Under the pieces are notes generated by a model that saw only the letters and a list, made by a program, of their open reading frames with translations, ran no database searches and was not told where the DNA came from. A stretch of 64,000 nt of DNA from Paracoccaceae bacterium (GTDB lineage Bacteria > Pseudomonadota > Alphaproteobacteria > Rhodobacterales > Rhodobacteraceae): NCBI GenBank assembly GCA_012103375.1, contig WLWX01000001.1, positions 1,106,501-1,170,500 on the forward strand, in the 5' to 3' direction. The position numbers were made by a program, and so were the translations under genes. Positions within the stretch are counted from its first letter, which is position 1. Every line of letters starts with the position of its first letter. Positions 18,139 through 29,821 of this stretch are shown in pieces.

Positions 18139-19305
18139 ATGACAGAAATGGTCCATGGCACGATTCCCGTTGAACGGGGCGAGCCGATTTTGCCGCGTTG
18201 GTGGCGGACGATCGACAAGTGGTCGATCATCTGCATTCTGGCGCTGTTTGGCATCGGTATTCTGTTGGGGCTGGCAAGCAGCCCGCCCTTGGCCGCACGC
18301 AACGGCTTTGCCGCATTCCACTATGTTGAAAAGCAGGCGATATTCGGCGGCGCGGCGCTGATCGCGATGCTGCTGACGACGATGATGTCGCCGCGTCTGG
18401 TGCGCCGGTTGGCGGTGCTGGGCTTTGTCATTGCGCTGGCAGGGCTGGCGTTTTTGCCGGTCTTTGGCACGGATTTCGGCAAAGGCGCCGTGCGCTGGTA
18501 TTCGCTGGGCTTCGCCGCGATCCAGCCGTCGGAGTTCCTCAAACCCGGTTTCGTCGTGGTCGCTGCCTGGCTGCTTGCCGCGGGGCAAGAGATTGGCGGC
18601 CCTCCGGGGCGGACGATGTCGCTGGCGCTGGCGCTGGCGGTTGTCGGGCTGTTGGCGATCCAGCCGGATTTCGGACAGGCGGCGCTGATCCTGTTTGCCT
18701 GGGGCGTGATGTACTTCGTCGCCGGGGCCCCCATCGTTCTGTTGATCGGGCTGGCAGGCGCCGTCGCGCTGGCCGGAACCTTCGCCTACAGCGCCTCGGA
18801 CCACTTCGCGCGTCGGATCGACGGCTTCCTGTCGCCCGACCTCGACCCGACAACGCAGCTTGGATATGCCAGCAACGCCATCCGCGAAGGCGGGTTTTTC
18901 GGCGTCGGTATCGGCGGCGGAGAGGTCAAGTGGTCCCTTCCTGACGCCCACACAGATTTCATCATCGCGGTTGCGGCCGAAGAATACGGGTTGATCCTGG
19001 TCCTGGCGATCATCGCGCTTTATGCCACTATCGTTGTGCGCAGCCTGATCCGGCTGATGCGCGAACGCGATACGTTTGTGCGCCTGGCAGGAACCGGCCT
19101 GGCCTGCGCCTTCGGCATTCAGGCAATTATCAATATGGGCGTCGCGGTGCGCCTGTTGCCCGCCAAGGGCATGACCCTGCCGTTTGTCAGCTATGGCGGC
19201 TCGTCCCTGATTGCGGGGGGTATCACGGTTGGTATGCTGCTGGCGTTCACCCGGACGCGGCCACAGGGCGAGATCAAGGACATCCTCAAGCGAACCATGC
19301 GATGA
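18139..19305 (+). CDS. ftsW: Septal peptidoglycan polymerase FtsW
   Basis: A 388-residue SEDS-family membrane protein, about ten membrane segments, that polymerises lipid II at the septum with FtsI. Visible family blocks are [21 protein letters not shown] (shortened here to GAVRW...QPSEFLKP), [17 protein letters not shown] with the essential Asp region, and [12 protein letters not shown] near the C-terminus. It overlaps murG by four bases. It is the first gene after the reverse-strand DUF6151 interruption. Confidence 0.95.
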   Translation: MTEMVHGTIPVERGEPILPRWWRTIDKWSIICILALFGIGILLGLASSPPLAARNGFAAFHYVEKQAIFGGAALIAMLLTTMMSPRLVRRLAVLGFVIALAGLAFLPVFGTDFGKGAVRWYSLGFAAIQPSEFLKPGFVVVAAWLLAAGQEIGGPPGRTMSLALALAVVGLLAIQPDFGQAALILFAWGVMYFVAGAPIVLLIGLAGAVALAGTFAYSASDHFARRIDGFLSPDLDPTTQLGYASNAIREGGFFGVGIGGGEVKWSLPDAHTDFIIAVAAEEYGLILVLAIIALYATIVVRSLIRLMRERDTFVRLAGTGLACAFGIQAIINMGVAVRLLPAKGMTLPFVSYGGSSLIAGGITVGMLLAFTRTRPQGEIKDILKRTMR

Positions 19306-20389
19306 AACGGCATCTTGTGATTGCGGCCGGGGGCACCGGCGGGCACATGTTCCCGGCGCAGGCCCTGGCCGAGGCGATGCTGCTGCGCGACTGGGATGTG
19401 ACGCTGGCCACGGACGCGCGCGGGGCGCGCTATGCGGGCGGGTTTCCGTCGGCGGTACGCATTCACCGGCTGAACTCGGCAAGTTTCGCGCAAAGCACGG
19501 GGCTGGCGAAACTGATGGTGCCGCTGCGCATTGCGGGCGGCATCACGCGCGCGACAGCGCAGTTTTTTCGCGGCAAACCGACGGTGGTTGTCGGCTTTGG
19601 CGGCTATCCTTCGATCCTCGCGCTGTCGGCTGCGTTCGCGCTGCGGATCCCGCGGATGATCCACGAACAGAACGGCGTCTTGGGCCGGGTGAACCAGCTG
19701 TTTGTGCGCCGCGTCGCCTGTGTCGCCTGCGGCACCTGGCCGACCGAACTTCCGCAAAGCGCCAAGGGCATCCACACCGGCAACCCGGTGCGCGCCGCCG
19801 TGCGCGCGATGACCGGCGCAAAATACCGCCCGCCACGCAAGCCGCCGATCAATGTGCTGGTGATCGGTGGCTCGCAGGGTGCGCGCGCGCTCAGCCAGAA
19901 TGTCCCTGCGGCGATCTGGCAGCTTCCCGACGCGCTGCGCGAAAAGATCAGCGTCGCGCATCAGGCGCGGGCCGAAGATCACGCAACGGTCAGCCAGTAT
20001 TACGCCGATCACGGCATCGCGGCCGAGGTTCAGCCCTTTTTCGACGATCTGCCCCGCCGCATGGCCGAGGCGCAGTTGGTCATCTCGCGCGCGGGGGCGT
20101 CCTCGATCGCGGATATTTCGGCCATTGGGCGCCCTGCGATCCTGATCCCCTATCCCTTTGCCACCGCAGACCACCAGACCGCCAACGCGCGCGGGCTGAT
20201 TGATGCGGGCGCTGCGATCCACATCCCTGAAAACGCGCTTGAGCCGGCAGCGCTTTCCAGCCAGATAGCCGCAGTGCTAAGCAACCCGAAATCCGCCGCC
20301 CGCATGGCCGATCTGGCCCGCGAATACGGGCGGCCCGACGCAACCGAGCGGCTGGTCGAACTGGTCGAAAATCTGGCAGGCAATCGCAC

Positions 20390-20393
<4 letters not shown>
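19302..20393 (+). CDS. murG: Lipid II synthase MurG
   Basis: A 363-residue glycosyltransferase that adds GlcNAc to lipid I on the inner face of the membrane. [17 protein letters not shown] is the N-terminal donor/acceptor loop; [34 protein letters not shown] and [11 protein letters not shown] are family blocks. It overlaps ftsW and murC by four bases each, so translation is coupled. Confidence 0.96.
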
Positions 20394-21792
<1,399 letters not shown>

Positions 21793-21796
<4 letters not shown>

Positions 21797-22068
21797 GCGT
21801 ATCAGTCATCCTCGGGTGTTTGTGGGTGTTGGCGGCCACTATTGTCGCCCTGCTGCCGATGCGGCGGCAATATGTGCCGGGGGTTTCGCTGTTGATCGCG
21901 GCACCGGCACTGATCGCCTTCCTCGGCTGGCAGCACGGGCTTTGGCTGGCACTGATCGCTGTGCTGGCCTTGCTGTCGATGTTCCGTAACCCGCTGATTT
22001 ATTTCTGGAAACGCTTTCGGCGTATTCCGGTCGACCTGCCGCCCGAACTGCGTGACAAATCCAGATGA
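21793..22068 (+). CDS. DUF2484 family membrane protein, copy 1
   Basis: A 91-residue protein with three likely membrane segments and a basic, proline-containing tail ([16 protein letters not shown]). DUF2484 genes are small, found in Rhodobacterales and typically lie between murC and murB; no function is known. It overlaps murC and the next DUF2484 gene by four bases each. Copy 2 has the same layout (start ILGxxWxxxA, then xLIA, then W/F-x-x-F-R-R near the end), so the pair is a tandem duplication. The conserved placement suggests a role in envelope or divisome work. Confidence 0.8.
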
Positions 22069-22316
22069 GCCTGCCGCTGATCCTGGGCCTGATCTGGCTG
22101 GTGGTCGCCAATGTCTCGGGCATGTTTCCCAGCAAGCACAGCCACTGGCCGACCGCCTATGTGCTGATCGCCATCGGTCTGCCGCTGCTGGTCTGGGTGT
22201 TTATGGAGGAGGGTGCCCTGATCGCCCTGATCCTGCTGATCGCCGCCGCAAGCATCTTGCGCTGGCCGGTGTTGTTCCTGTGGCGCTGGGTGCGGCGGGT
22301 TTTGGGTATAAGTTAG
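22065..22316 (+). CDS. DUF2484 family membrane protein, copy 2
   Basis: An 83-residue paralogue of the preceding gene: [19 protein letters not shown], a central hydrophobic block and a closing WPVLFLWRWVRRVLG. Three membrane segments are predicted. ATGA overlap with copy 1 implies coupled translation. The function is unknown. Confidence 0.8.
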   Translation: MSLPLILGLIWLVVANVSGMFPSKHSHWPTAYVLIAIGLPLLVWVFMEEGALIALILLIAAASILRWPVLFLWRWVRRVLGIS

Positions 22317-22343
22317 CGTTGCATTTGTTAGGAGCTAGTACCC

Positions 22344-22508
22344 ATGGCCCCGGTTATCGTTTTCTCAGTTGTTGTGTTGGTCTTTTTGATGGTGGCGTAC
22401 GCCTCATTCAATCTTGTCAATGACTACGGCAAAGTTGGATATCTGGACGATATTCACAGTGTTCACGAGCGCATGGCTTATTGGCTTCTACCTTTCTCCG
22501 AAAGATGA
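22344..22508 (+). CDS. Small hydrophobic ORF overlapping another small ORF
   Basis: Encodes 54 residues starting MAPVIVFSVVVLVFLMVAYA, one membrane segment, then a charged tail. The start has a good Shine-Dalgarno (TAGGAG, 8 bases upstream). Its last 90 bases overlap the 70-codon ORF at 22414 in another frame. It is not recognised. Composition is AT-richer than neighbouring dcw genes. It could be a real small protein, a leader for the next ORF, or half of a broken gene. Confidence 0.4.
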   Translation: MAPVIVFSVVVLVFLMVAYASFNLVNDYGKVGYLDDIHSVHERMAYWLLPFSER

Positions 22509-22626
22509 AGCACTTCTTGGTTGGCTGTTTTTGTTCTTTTTACCAATGGTTCTGGTAACGTCCGGTTTCTTGCTAGGTTCAACTATCGCGTACTTTCGAT
22601 CAAAGAATCGGCCTGGGAAGCAGTAA
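22414..22626 (+). CDS. Small two-segment membrane ORF
   Basis: A 70-residue frame (TTG start at 22414 or ATG at 22420) with two hydrophobic segments ([16 protein letters not shown] and [19 protein letters not shown]) and a basic tail. No Shine-Dalgarno is evident, so translation may be coupled to the overlapping ORF at 22344. It ends 22 bases before murB. It is not recognised, and its AT-richer sequence suggests an acquired or decaying insert. Confidence 0.45.
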   Translation: MSMTTAKLDIWTIFTVFTSAWLIGFYLSPKDEALLGWLFLFFLPMVLVTSGFLLGSTIAYFRSKNRPGKQ

Positions 22627-22648
22627 TGTGCGGAAGCGGAATCAAAAA

Positions 22649-23584
22649 ATGAGTATCACGCTACCAAAACCCCGCGGCACCCTGACCCCCGACCGCCCGC
22701 TCGACAGCCTCACCTGGCTGCGTGTCGGTGGCCCTGCCGACTGGCTGTTCCAACCGGCGGACCTGAACGACCTGTCGGACTTCCTGCGGGACCTCGACCC
22801 GGCGATACCTGTTTTCCCGATGGGGGTCGGGTCCAACCTGATCGTGCGTGATGGCGGTATTCGCGGTGTGGTGATCCGGCTGGGGCGGGGGTTCAACACG
22901 ATCCGTATCGATGGCCAGCGCGTCATCGCCGGGGCCGCCGCATTAGATGCCCATGTGGCGCGCAAAGCGGCTGAGGCGGGCATCGATCTGACTTTCCTGC
23001 GCACCATCCCCGGGGCCATCGGCGGCGCGGTGCGGATGAATGCGGGCTGTTACGGGCGCTATGTGGCCGATCATTTCGTCAGTGCCACGGCGGTGACACG
23101 GGCGGGCGAGGTCATCATGCTGGCCCCCGACGACCTGCAATTCGCCTATCGCCAGACCGCGCTGCCCCCCGGTTTGGTGATTGTCGAGGCGGCGTTTGAC
23201 GGACCCAATGGCGAACCTGACGCGCTGGCCGCGGTGATGGAAGGTCAACTCACCAAGCGGGACGCCAGCCAGCCGACGAAGGATCGCACGGCGGGCTCCA
23301 CCTTCCGCAATCCGGCCGGATACAGCTCTACCGGGCAGGCGGATGACGCGATGGATCTGAAGGCCTGGAAGGTGATCGACGACGCCGGAATGCGCGGCGC
23401 GACGCTGGGTGGGGCGGTGATGAATACGATGCACCCGAACTTTCTGACCAACGCCGGGGGCGCAACCGCCGCCGATCTTGAAAATCTGGGTGAAGAAGTG
23501 CGCCGCAGGGTCTTCCAAAACGCTGGGATTCAGCTAGAATGGGAGATTATGCGGGTCGGCGACCCCGAACTGCGTAAGAAATAA
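22649..23584 (+). CDS. murB: UDP-N-acetylenolpyruvoylglucosamine reductase MurB
   Basis: A 311-residue FAD enzyme that reduces UDP-GlcNAc-enolpyruvate to UDP-MurNAc with NADPH. It carries [26 protein letters not shown] (FAD loop), [29 protein letters not shown] (serine proton donor region) and the closing [19 protein letters not shown]. This is the short type II MurB lacking the extra loop of E. coli. ATG at 22649 is preferred over a GTG at 22628. Confidence 0.95.
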   Translation: MSITLPKPRGTLTPDRPLDSLTWLRVGGPADWLFQPADLNDLSDFLRDLDPAIPVFPMGVGSNLIVRDGGIRGVVIRLGRGFNTIRIDGQRVIAGAAALDAHVARKAAEAGIDLTFLRTIPGAIGGAVRMNAGCYGRYVADHFVSATAVTRAGEVIMLAPDDLQFAYRQTALPPGLVIVEAAFDGPNGEPDALAAVMEGQLTKRDASQPTKDRTAGSTFRNPAGYSSTGQADDAMDLKAWKVIDDAGMRGATLGGAVMNTMHPNFLTNAGGATAADLENLGEEVRRRVFQNAGIQLEWEIMRVGDPELRKK

Positions 23585-23622
23585 CAATAACGGGCCGAAA
23601 ATGGCCTGAAACGGTGGTGGGT

Positions 23623-24537
23623 ATGTCGAGCAGGACAAACCCCAAAGTTGCGGTCCTTTTGGGCGGGCAGTCGGCGGAGCGTGAAGTTTCGCTGTCGTCC
23701 GGTGCCGAATGTGGCAAGGCGCTGCGGGGTGAAGGTTTCGAGGTGGTCGAACTGGACGCAGGTCCGGATGTCGCCGCGCGCCTGATCGAGGTTGCGCCTG
23801 ACGTGGTGTTCAACGCGCTGCATGGCCGCTGGGGCGAAGACGGCTGCGTGCAGGGCATTCTTGAATGGCTGCGCATGCCCTATACCCACTCGGGCGTTTT
23901 GGCCTCGGCCCTGGCGATGGACAAGGAAAAGACCAAGGCGGCCTATGTTTCGGCGGGCCTGCCGATTGTTTCCAGCGTTCTGACCCGCGCCGATGACGTG
24001 CGCAGCCGCCATGTGATGCAGCCGCCTTATGTGGTGAAGCCGAACAACGAAGGCTCCAGCGTCGGCATCTACATTGTTCACGAAGATGCCAACGGCCCAC
24101 CGCAACTGGCCGACACCATGCCCGAGATTGTGATGGTCGAGGCATTCGCTGCCGGGCGAGAGCTGACGACCTCGGTACTGGGCGACCGGGCATTGGGGGT
24201 GACGGATATCATCACCGACGGCTGGTATGATTATCACGCGAAATACGCGACAGGCGGCTCGCGCCACGTGATCCCCGCCGACATTCCCGAAGAGATTACA
24301 GCCGCCTGCAATGATTACGCCCTGCGTGCGCATGCGGCCCTCGGGTGTCGGGGCCTCAGCCGGACGGATTTTCGCTGGGACGAGGCGCGCGGGCTGGAGG
24401 GGTTGATCCTGCTGGAAACAAACACCCAGCCCGGGATGACGCCAACCTCACTTGCGCCCGAACAGGCGGCGCATGCGGGTATGGATTTCGGCAAATTGTG
24501 CCGCTGGATGGTCGAGGACGCCTCATGCAACAGATGA
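23623..24537 (+). CDS. ddl: D-alanine--D-alanine ligase
   Basis: A 304-residue ATP-grasp enzyme that makes D-Ala-D-Ala for MurF. Visible: VLLGGQSAEREVSLSSG (N-terminal substrate loop), HGRWGEDG, KPNNEGSSVGI (nucleotide loop) and LLETNTQPGMTPTSL (metal and D-Ala site). ATG at 23623 is chosen; two GTGs just upstream are weaker. It overlaps ftsQ by 13 bases. Confidence 0.95.
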   Translation: MSSRTNPKVAVLLGGQSAEREVSLSSGAECGKALRGEGFEVVELDAGPDVAARLIEVAPDVVFNALHGRWGEDGCVQGILEWLRMPYTHSGVLASALAMDKEKTKAAYVSAGLPIVSSVLTRADDVRSRHVMQPPYVVKPNNEGSSVGIYIVHEDANGPPQLADTMPEIVMVEAFAAGRELTTSVLGDRALGVTDIITDGWYDYHAKYATGGSRHVIPADIPEEITAACNDYALRAHAALGCRGLSRTDFRWDEARGLEGLILLETNTQPGMTPTSLAPEQAAHAGMDFGKLCRWMVEDASCNR

Positions 24538-25403
24538 AACGCATACGCCGCCGCGATCCGGCCCCCTCGCGCCTTGTCTACAAGGCCGAACGAGTTTTGC
24601 TGACGCCGTTTTATCGTGGGTTGGTGACCACCGGTCTGCCGATTCTGGCGGTCTGCATGGCTTTTATTCTGCTGCTGTCGGATGCCAACCGACGCGAAGT
24701 AATCCGCAATTTCGTTCAGGATGTACGGACCGAGATTCAGCAGCGTCCCGAATTCATGGTGCGTCTGATGACGATCGACGGGGCAACGGAAGGTGTCGAC
24801 GGGGAAATCCGCACGCTGATCCCGGTGGAATTCCCGGTCAGCTCGTTCGATCTGGACCTGGATGCGATGCGGGTGTCGGTCGAAAAACTCGATGCTGTCG
24901 CTTCGGCCACTGTGCGGGTCCGTTCGGGCGGGGTGTTGGGGGTCGAGGTTGTCGAACGGGTTCCCGCCGTGGTTTGGCGCACCGGCGCCGGGCTGGCGCT
25001 GCTGGATGCAAAGGGTCATCAGGTCGCGCCGCTGGATCAGCGCAGTGACCGCCCCGATCTGCCGCTGATCCTGGGTGATGGGGCCGAAGCACATGTCCCC
25101 GAAGCGCTGGCCGTCATTGCCGCCGCCCGCCCGATCGAGGCACGCCTGCGCGGATTGCGCCGGGTGGGGGAACGCCGCTGGGACGTCATGTTGGACCGCG
25201 ATCAGCGGATTCTTCTGCCCGAGGGTGACCCCGTAACCGCGCTCGAAGCGGTTCTGGCTCTGAACAAGGCGCCCCAGGAAATCCTGGCCCGTGACGTGGT
25301 GCATGTGGATATGCGCCGCCCCGACCGCCCGACACTTCGCCTTGGCCCTGCCGCCGCTGCCGATCATCGCCGTACCATTGCCTTTGAAATGGGAGAGAAC
25401 TGA
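24525..25403 (+). CDS. ftsQ: Cell division protein FtsQ
   Basis: A 292-residue bitopic protein with a basic cytoplasmic N-terminus (MQQMKRIRRRDPAPSR), one membrane segment near residues 34-50, then a POTRA domain and the FtsQ C-terminal domain (MLDRDQRILLPEG, with RVPAVVWRTGAGLALLD upstream). FtsQ links FtsL/FtsB to the divisome. The start at 24525 overlaps ddl; an alternative ATG lies at 24534. ftsA begins five bases after its stop. Confidence 0.93.
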   Translation: MQQMKRIRRRDPAPSRLVYKAERVLLTPFYRGLVTTGLPILAVCMAFILLLSDANRREVIRNFVQDVRTEIQQRPEFMVRLMTIDGATEGVDGEIRTLIPVEFPVSSFDLDLDAMRVSVEKLDAVASATVRVRSGGVLGVEVVERVPAVVWRTGAGLALLDAKGHQVAPLDQRSDRPDLPLILGDGAEAHVPEALAVIAAARPIEARLRGLRRVGERRWDVMLDRDQRILLPEGDPVTALEAVLALNKAPQEILARDVVHVDMRRPDRPTLRLGPAAAADHRRTIAFEMGEN

Positions 25404-25407
25404 GCCC

Positions 25408-26742
25408 ATGAACGATCTATACGAAACCCAGCGCGCCATGCGCGCCATGCGCACCGCCGCCATGCAACGCGGCGTGATCGCCGTTCTGGACGTCGGCACC
25501 ACCAAAATCGCCTGTCTGGTCCTGCGGTTTGATCCCATCGACCATCTGGACACCGATGATCTGACCGGCAGTCTTGCCGGGCAATCCCGGTTTCGGGTGA
25601 TCGGGGCGGCGACAACCCGGTCGCGCGGGATGGAATTCGGCGAAAGCCGCGCCTTGCAGGAAACCGAGCGTGCCATCCGCACCGCCGTCCAGTCGGCCCA
25701 GAAAATGGCGAAAGTCAGGGTCGATCACATCATCCTCAGCTTTTCGGGGGGCAAGCCGCGCTCTTACGGGTTGGCGGGGCAGATCGACGTCGACGGGCGC
25801 GAGGTGGAAGAAGCCGACGTGGCGCGCGTCATGGCGGCCTGCGATGTGCCCGACGTGGGGGATGAGCGTGACACGCTGCACGCCCAGCCAGTGAACTTCG
25901 CGCTCGACCATCGGTCGGGCCTGGGCGATCCGCGCGGTCAGATCGGCCACACGCTGGCCTGTGACATGCATATGCTGACGGTTGATGCGCTGGCGGTGCG
26001 CGATCTGGTGCATTGCGTGACGCGCTGCGATCTGGACGTGGCGGGCATCGCGTCGTCCGGGTACGTCGCCGGACTGTCGAGCCTGGTTGAGGATGAACAG
26101 GAACTTGGCGCGGCCTGCGTCGATATGGGCGGGGGGTCGACCTCGGTTTCGATTTTCATGAAGAAACACATGATCTTCGCCGATACCGTGCGTCTTGGCG
26201 GTGACCATGTAACCAGCGATATCTCCAAGGGCCTGCAAGTCCCGCTGTCCGTGGCCGAGCGGATCAAGACCTTCCACGGCGGCGTTGTTGCCACCGGCAT
26301 GGACGACCGCGAGATGATCGAGATCGGTGGCGATACCGGCGATTGGGAACGCGACCGCCGCACTGTCAGCCGGGCTGAACTGATCGGCATCATGCGACCA
26401 CGGGTTGAAGAGATCCTGGAAGAGGTCCGCACCCGGCTGGACGCTGCCGGGTTTGAACATCTGCCAAGCCAGCAGGTGGTGCTGACGGGTGGGGGCAGCC
26501 AGATACCCGGCCTCGATGGGCTGGCCCCGAAAATTCTGGGTCAGCGGGTTCGGATCGGCAGACCGCTGCGCGTTCAGGGATTGCCGCAGGCGGCAACTGG
26601 CGCGCCATTCTCGGCATCCGTAGGATTGTGCCTGTTCGCGGCCAATCCGCAGGACGAATGGTGGGACTTCGAGATTCCGGCAGATCGCTATCCGGCCCGG
26701 TCATTCCGGCGCGCGGTCAAATGGTTTCGCGACAACTGGTGA
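25408..26742 (+). CDS. ftsA: Cell division protein FtsA
   Basis: A 444-residue actin-like ATPase that tethers FtsZ to the membrane and recruits later divisome proteins. IAVLDVGTTKIACLV is the phosphate-1 loop, ACVDMGGGSTSVSIF the phosphate-2 loop and VVLTGGGSQIPGL the adenosine loop; the C-terminus ends in a basic-aromatic helix (FRRAVKWFRDNW) fit for membrane binding. The stop is only five bases before the left end of an IS630 element, which now separates it from ftsZ. Confidence 0.95.
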   Translation: MNDLYETQRAMRAMRTAAMQRGVIAVLDVGTTKIACLVLRFDPIDHLDTDDLTGSLAGQSRFRVIGAATTRSRGMEFGESRALQETERAIRTAVQSAQKMAKVRVDHIILSFSGGKPRSYGLAGQIDVDGREVEEADVARVMAACDVPDVGDERDTLHAQPVNFALDHRSGLGDPRGQIGHTLACDMHMLTVDALAVRDLVHCVTRCDLDVAGIASSGYVAGLSSLVEDEQELGAACVDMGGGSTSVSIFMKKHMIFADTVRLGGDHVTSDISKGLQVPLSVAERIKTFHGGVVATGMDDREMIEIGGDTGDWERDRRTVSRAELIGIMRPRVEEILEEVRTRLDAAGFEHLPSQQVVLTGGGSQIPGLDGLAPKILGQRVRIGRPLRVQGLPQAATGAPFSASVGLCLFAANPQDEWWDFEIPADRYPARSFRRAVKWFRDNW

Positions 26743-26746
26743 CCCC

Positions 26747-27803
26747 TAAAGCGTTTCGTCTTGAACCTGAATCGCGAGGGATTCCCTTGAGACCTGATCT
26801 GTGATTCATCCTGTTTGGGAGGATGGATCATGTCAGCACCTTTGCCATCTGCGCTTCGGATACGGTTTCAGAGATACATTGAAGAAGGGTTGAGCGGGCG
26901 CGCGGCGGCGTTGCGGTTGAAGCTGTCGCCTGCCACAGGCGCGCGGTGGGCGCGTCAGGTGAGGATGAAGGGTCATGCGGAACCTGCCCGGCAGGGACCG
27001 CCGCGCGGCAAGGGAAAGCTGGCTCCGCATCGGGAATTCTTTGAGGAGTTGATCGCACAAGACCCTGACATCACGCTCTTTGAGTTGCGTAATGCGCTGG
27101 CCGATGCAGAGGGTGTGCGGGTGCATCACTCCTCCATCGCCAACCTTCTGTCCCGGCTCGGCTTCACGTACAAAAAAAGTCGCTGGTCGCCACCGAGCGC
27201 CGCCGCGCCAAGGTAAGGCAGCAACGGGCCGACTGGTTCAGATACCGCTCGCCAGCCATTGCGACCTTTCCTGAGCGCGTTGTCTTTATTGACGAAACCG
27301 CAGTGAAGACAAACCTCACGCGCCTACGCGGCAGAGCCAAGCGCGGTAAGCGCCTGACGATGGATGCGCTCTTCGGAAGCTGGGGAACCCAAACCTTGAT
27401 CGCGGGCCTGACCCAAGGCGCGCTGATCGCACCTTGGGTCATCAAGGGAGCGATAGATGGCCCCGCCTTCGCGGCCTACATCCGCGAAGTGCTGGTCCCC
27501 GAGATCAACCCCGGCACTGTCGTCATTCTCGACAACCTGGCAACCCACCGGAATAAGGAGGCGACGCAGGCTTTACGCAATCACGGCTGCTGGTTCCTTT
27601 ACCTGCCACCGTACTCGCCCGACCTGAATCCCATCGAGCAGGCCTTCTCTAAACTGAAAGCCCATTTGCGACGGATCGGGGCCAGGTCCTTTACCCAGGT
27701 CTTCGAAGCAATCGGAGCAATCTGCGATCTCTACGACCCAGTAGAATGCTGGAACTACTTTAAGGCCGCCGGATATGTCTCAGGTTAATGTCGAAACGCT
27801 TTA
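26747..27803 (+). mobile_element. IS630-family insertion sequence, copy 1 (between ftsA and ftsZ)
   Basis: A 1057-bp element with about 24-bp imperfect terminal inverted repeats starting TAAAGCGTTTCG at both ends, bounded by TA, the duplicated target of this family. It holds one transposase encoded in two frames. It is almost identical to the copy at 33688-34744, in the same orientation, so transposition was recent. Confidence 0.93.
26830..27788 (+). CDS. IS630-family transposase (copy 1, -1 frameshift)
   Basis: The N-terminal helix-turn-helix half is in one frame (MSAPLPSALRIRFQ onward, stop at 27216). At the A7 run near 27173, a -1 slip (TAC-AAA-AAA-AAG) joins it to the catalytic half, which holds the DDE residues in FIDETAVKT, VILDNLATHRN and YSPDLNPIEQAFSKLK. 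This is the usual programmed frameshift of IS630 elements. A T at 27370 gives Leu in MDALFGSWG, where both other copies in the window have Pro. Activity of this copy may therefore be altered. Confidence 0.88.
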
Positions 27804-27979
27804 GATGTGGCGAAAACGGCAAGATACCGCTGAGGCGTTGCGAATCAACAATATATTTTGTGCGAAAAGGTCAAAAACACCGTGACCTTGGGGCTGTAAA
27901 CCGATAAAGAATCTGGGTAATAATAAGCGCGACAGCGTAGCGGGACAACAAAGCAAAAAAACTGAGAGGCGGCAGACCA

Positions 27980-29599
27980 ATGACACTCAACCTGAATATG
28001 CCCACCGAGGTGGACCTGAGGCCACGGATCACCGTATTCGGTGTCGGTGGTGCAGGCGGCAATGCCGTCGACAATATGATCGAAAAACAACTTGAGGGCG
28101 TGGAATTCGTTTCCGCCAATACCGACAGTCAGGCGCTGTCGGCGTCCAAGGCACCCAAGAAGATTCAGATGGGCGTGAAAGTCACCGAAGGTCTTGGCGC
28201 AGGCGCGCGCCCCTCGGTCGGCGCAGCAGCCGCTGAAGAAACCATTGAAGAGATCGTGGATCACCTGGCCGGCGCACATATGTGCTTTATCACCGCCGGA
28301 ATGGGCGGCGGCACCGGCACCGGCGCGGCCCCGATCATCGCGCAGGCGGCGCGGGAACTTGGCGTTCTGACCGTTGGCGTTGTCACCAAACCTTTCCAGT
28401 TCGAAGGCGCCAAGCGGATGCGCCAGGCTGAGGAAGGCGTTGAATCGCTGCAAAAGATGGTCGACACGCTGATCATCATTCCGAACCAGAACCTGTTCCG
28501 ACTGGCGAATGAGAAGACGACCTTTACCGAGGCATTCTCGATGGCGGATGACGTGCTCTATCAGGGCGTCAAAGGCGTGACGGACCTGATGGTCCGTCCG
28601 GGGCTGATCAACCTCGACTTTGCCGACGTCCGCGCCGTGATGGACGAGATGGGCAAAGCCATGATGGGCACGGGCGAGGCTGAGGGCGAAGATCGCGCCA
28701 CGCAGGCCGCCGAAAAGGCCATCGCCAACCCGCTGCTGGACGAGATCAGCCTGAAAGGCGCCCATGGCGTGCTGATCAACATCACCGGCGGCACCGATCT
28801 GACGCTGTTCGAACTGGACGAAGCGGCCAACCGGATCCGGGAAGAGGTGGACCCGAACGCGAATATCATCGTCGGTTCGACCATGGATACCGAAATGGAC
28901 GGCATGATGCGCGTTTCGGTTGTTGCGACCGGAATTGATGCGGCTGACGTGACGCTGGACGTTCCGGTGCCACGCCGTCGCCTGTCTGAACCGCTGGGAA
29001 GTGCTGTGCCGATGGACAACGGTGCGCCGACCTCTGATTTCGACCCGGTTGAGCCTGAGGCAGAGGAGGTGACCGAAGACGACGGCCCTTTATTTAGCGC
29101 TCTGGAAGAGCCTGCCGTCCAGAACACATCGGATATGGGCCTGTTCAGCGATGACGTTGACGACGGCGCGGACATGGTGCCGCCGCCCGCCTATCAGCCA
29201 GAGGCTTCGGTGGCTGAAGATGTGGCCTATGCCGACAGCGACGATATGGTGGCCGACACTGATTTCGGCGCGGGCAACTCGACCCCGGCACCGGAAACGC
29301 TGGCCCGGCTTCAGGCCGCTGTTCAGCGTGGAAGCACAGATCGCGCCCCGGCCAGGGAAGCGGATGCGGACAAACCGCGCTTTGGCATCAACACACTGAT
29401 CCACCGTATGACCGGCCATCACGAGGATGAGGAACCGACCGCATCCGCCGCCCCGGCGCGTCGCCAGCCACCCGTCAGCAGTCCCGCTGCACCGGCGGCA
29501 TCGACCGACACGTCAAGGCTGCGGGTTGAAGACGACACATTCTCGCCCGAGGATGAGCGGATCGAAATCCCCGCGTTCCTGCGCCGTCAGGCAAATTAA
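27980..29599 (+). CDS. ftsZ: Cell division GTPase FtsZ
   Basis: A 539-residue tubulin homologue that polymerises into the Z ring. [14 protein letters not shown] opens the GTPase domain, [13 protein letters not shown] (near 107-117) is the tubulin signature and [11 protein letters not shown] the T7 loop with catalytic Asp. A long acidic linker of about 190 residues, usual in alphaproteobacteria, ends in the conserved peptide EIPAFLRRQ that binds FtsA. Because IS630 lies upstream, expression depends on read-through of the IS or on the 176 bases between the IS and the start. Confidence 0.96.
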   Translation: MTLNLNMPTEVDLRPRITVFGVGGAGGNAVDNMIEKQLEGVEFVSANTDSQALSASKAPKKIQMGVKVTEGLGAGARPSVGAAAAEETIEEIVDHLAGAHMCFITAGMGGGTGTGAAPIIAQAARELGVLTVGVVTKPFQFEGAKRMRQAEEGVESLQKMVDTLIIIPNQNLFRLANEKTTFTEAFSMADDVLYQGVKGVTDLMVRPGLINLDFADVRAVMDEMGKAMMGTGEAEGEDRATQAAEKAIANPLLDEISLKGAHGVLINITGGTDLTLFELDEAANRIREEVDPNANIIVGSTMDTEMDGMMRVSVVATGIDAADVTLDVPVPRRRLSEPLGSAVPMDNGAPTSDFDPVEPEAEEVTEDDGPLFSALEEPAVQNTSDMGLFSDDVDDGADMVPPPAYQPEASVAEDVAYADSDDMVADTDFGAGNSTPAPETLARLQAAVQRGSTDRAPAREADADKPRFGINTLIHRMTGHHEDEEPTASAAPARRQPPVSSPAAPAASTDTSRLRVEDDTFSPEDERIEIPAFLRRQAN

Positions 29600-29620
29600 T
29601 CCGGGCCAATTGTGACACGA

Positions 29621-29647
29621 AGGGGCTGGCAATCGCCGGCCCTTTTT
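29621..29647 (+). terminator. Intrinsic terminator after ftsZ
   Basis: AGGGGCTGGC-AATC-GCCGGCCCTT forms a 10-bp stem (two G-T pairs) followed directly by a T-run, 22 bases after the ftsZ stop. It marks the end of the division operon; lpxC starts after a further 174 bases. Confidence 0.8.
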
Positions 29648-29821
29648 CGTTGCAGATCAGCGGGTTGCGGGCGCGATGTTGGGAATAGGCAATTTATCGC
29701 CGAACGCCTGACGCCCGTGTTTCAACCCGTTGCAAAGATTGAGTTGAGGATACCGCGCCCAAAGCCTAGGAAACTGATGCCGGGTGCGTAATGCCCGGCC
29801 AACAAAAAAATGGGGACTTTA

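Noticed and set aside
27804-27979. Specific ftsZ promoter motifs (TTGCGA/TATATT, TTGGGG/TAATAA)
   Set aside because: The hexamers found have spacers of 8 or 24 bases, not compatible with a sigma-70 promoter. A promoter probably exists but I cannot place it.
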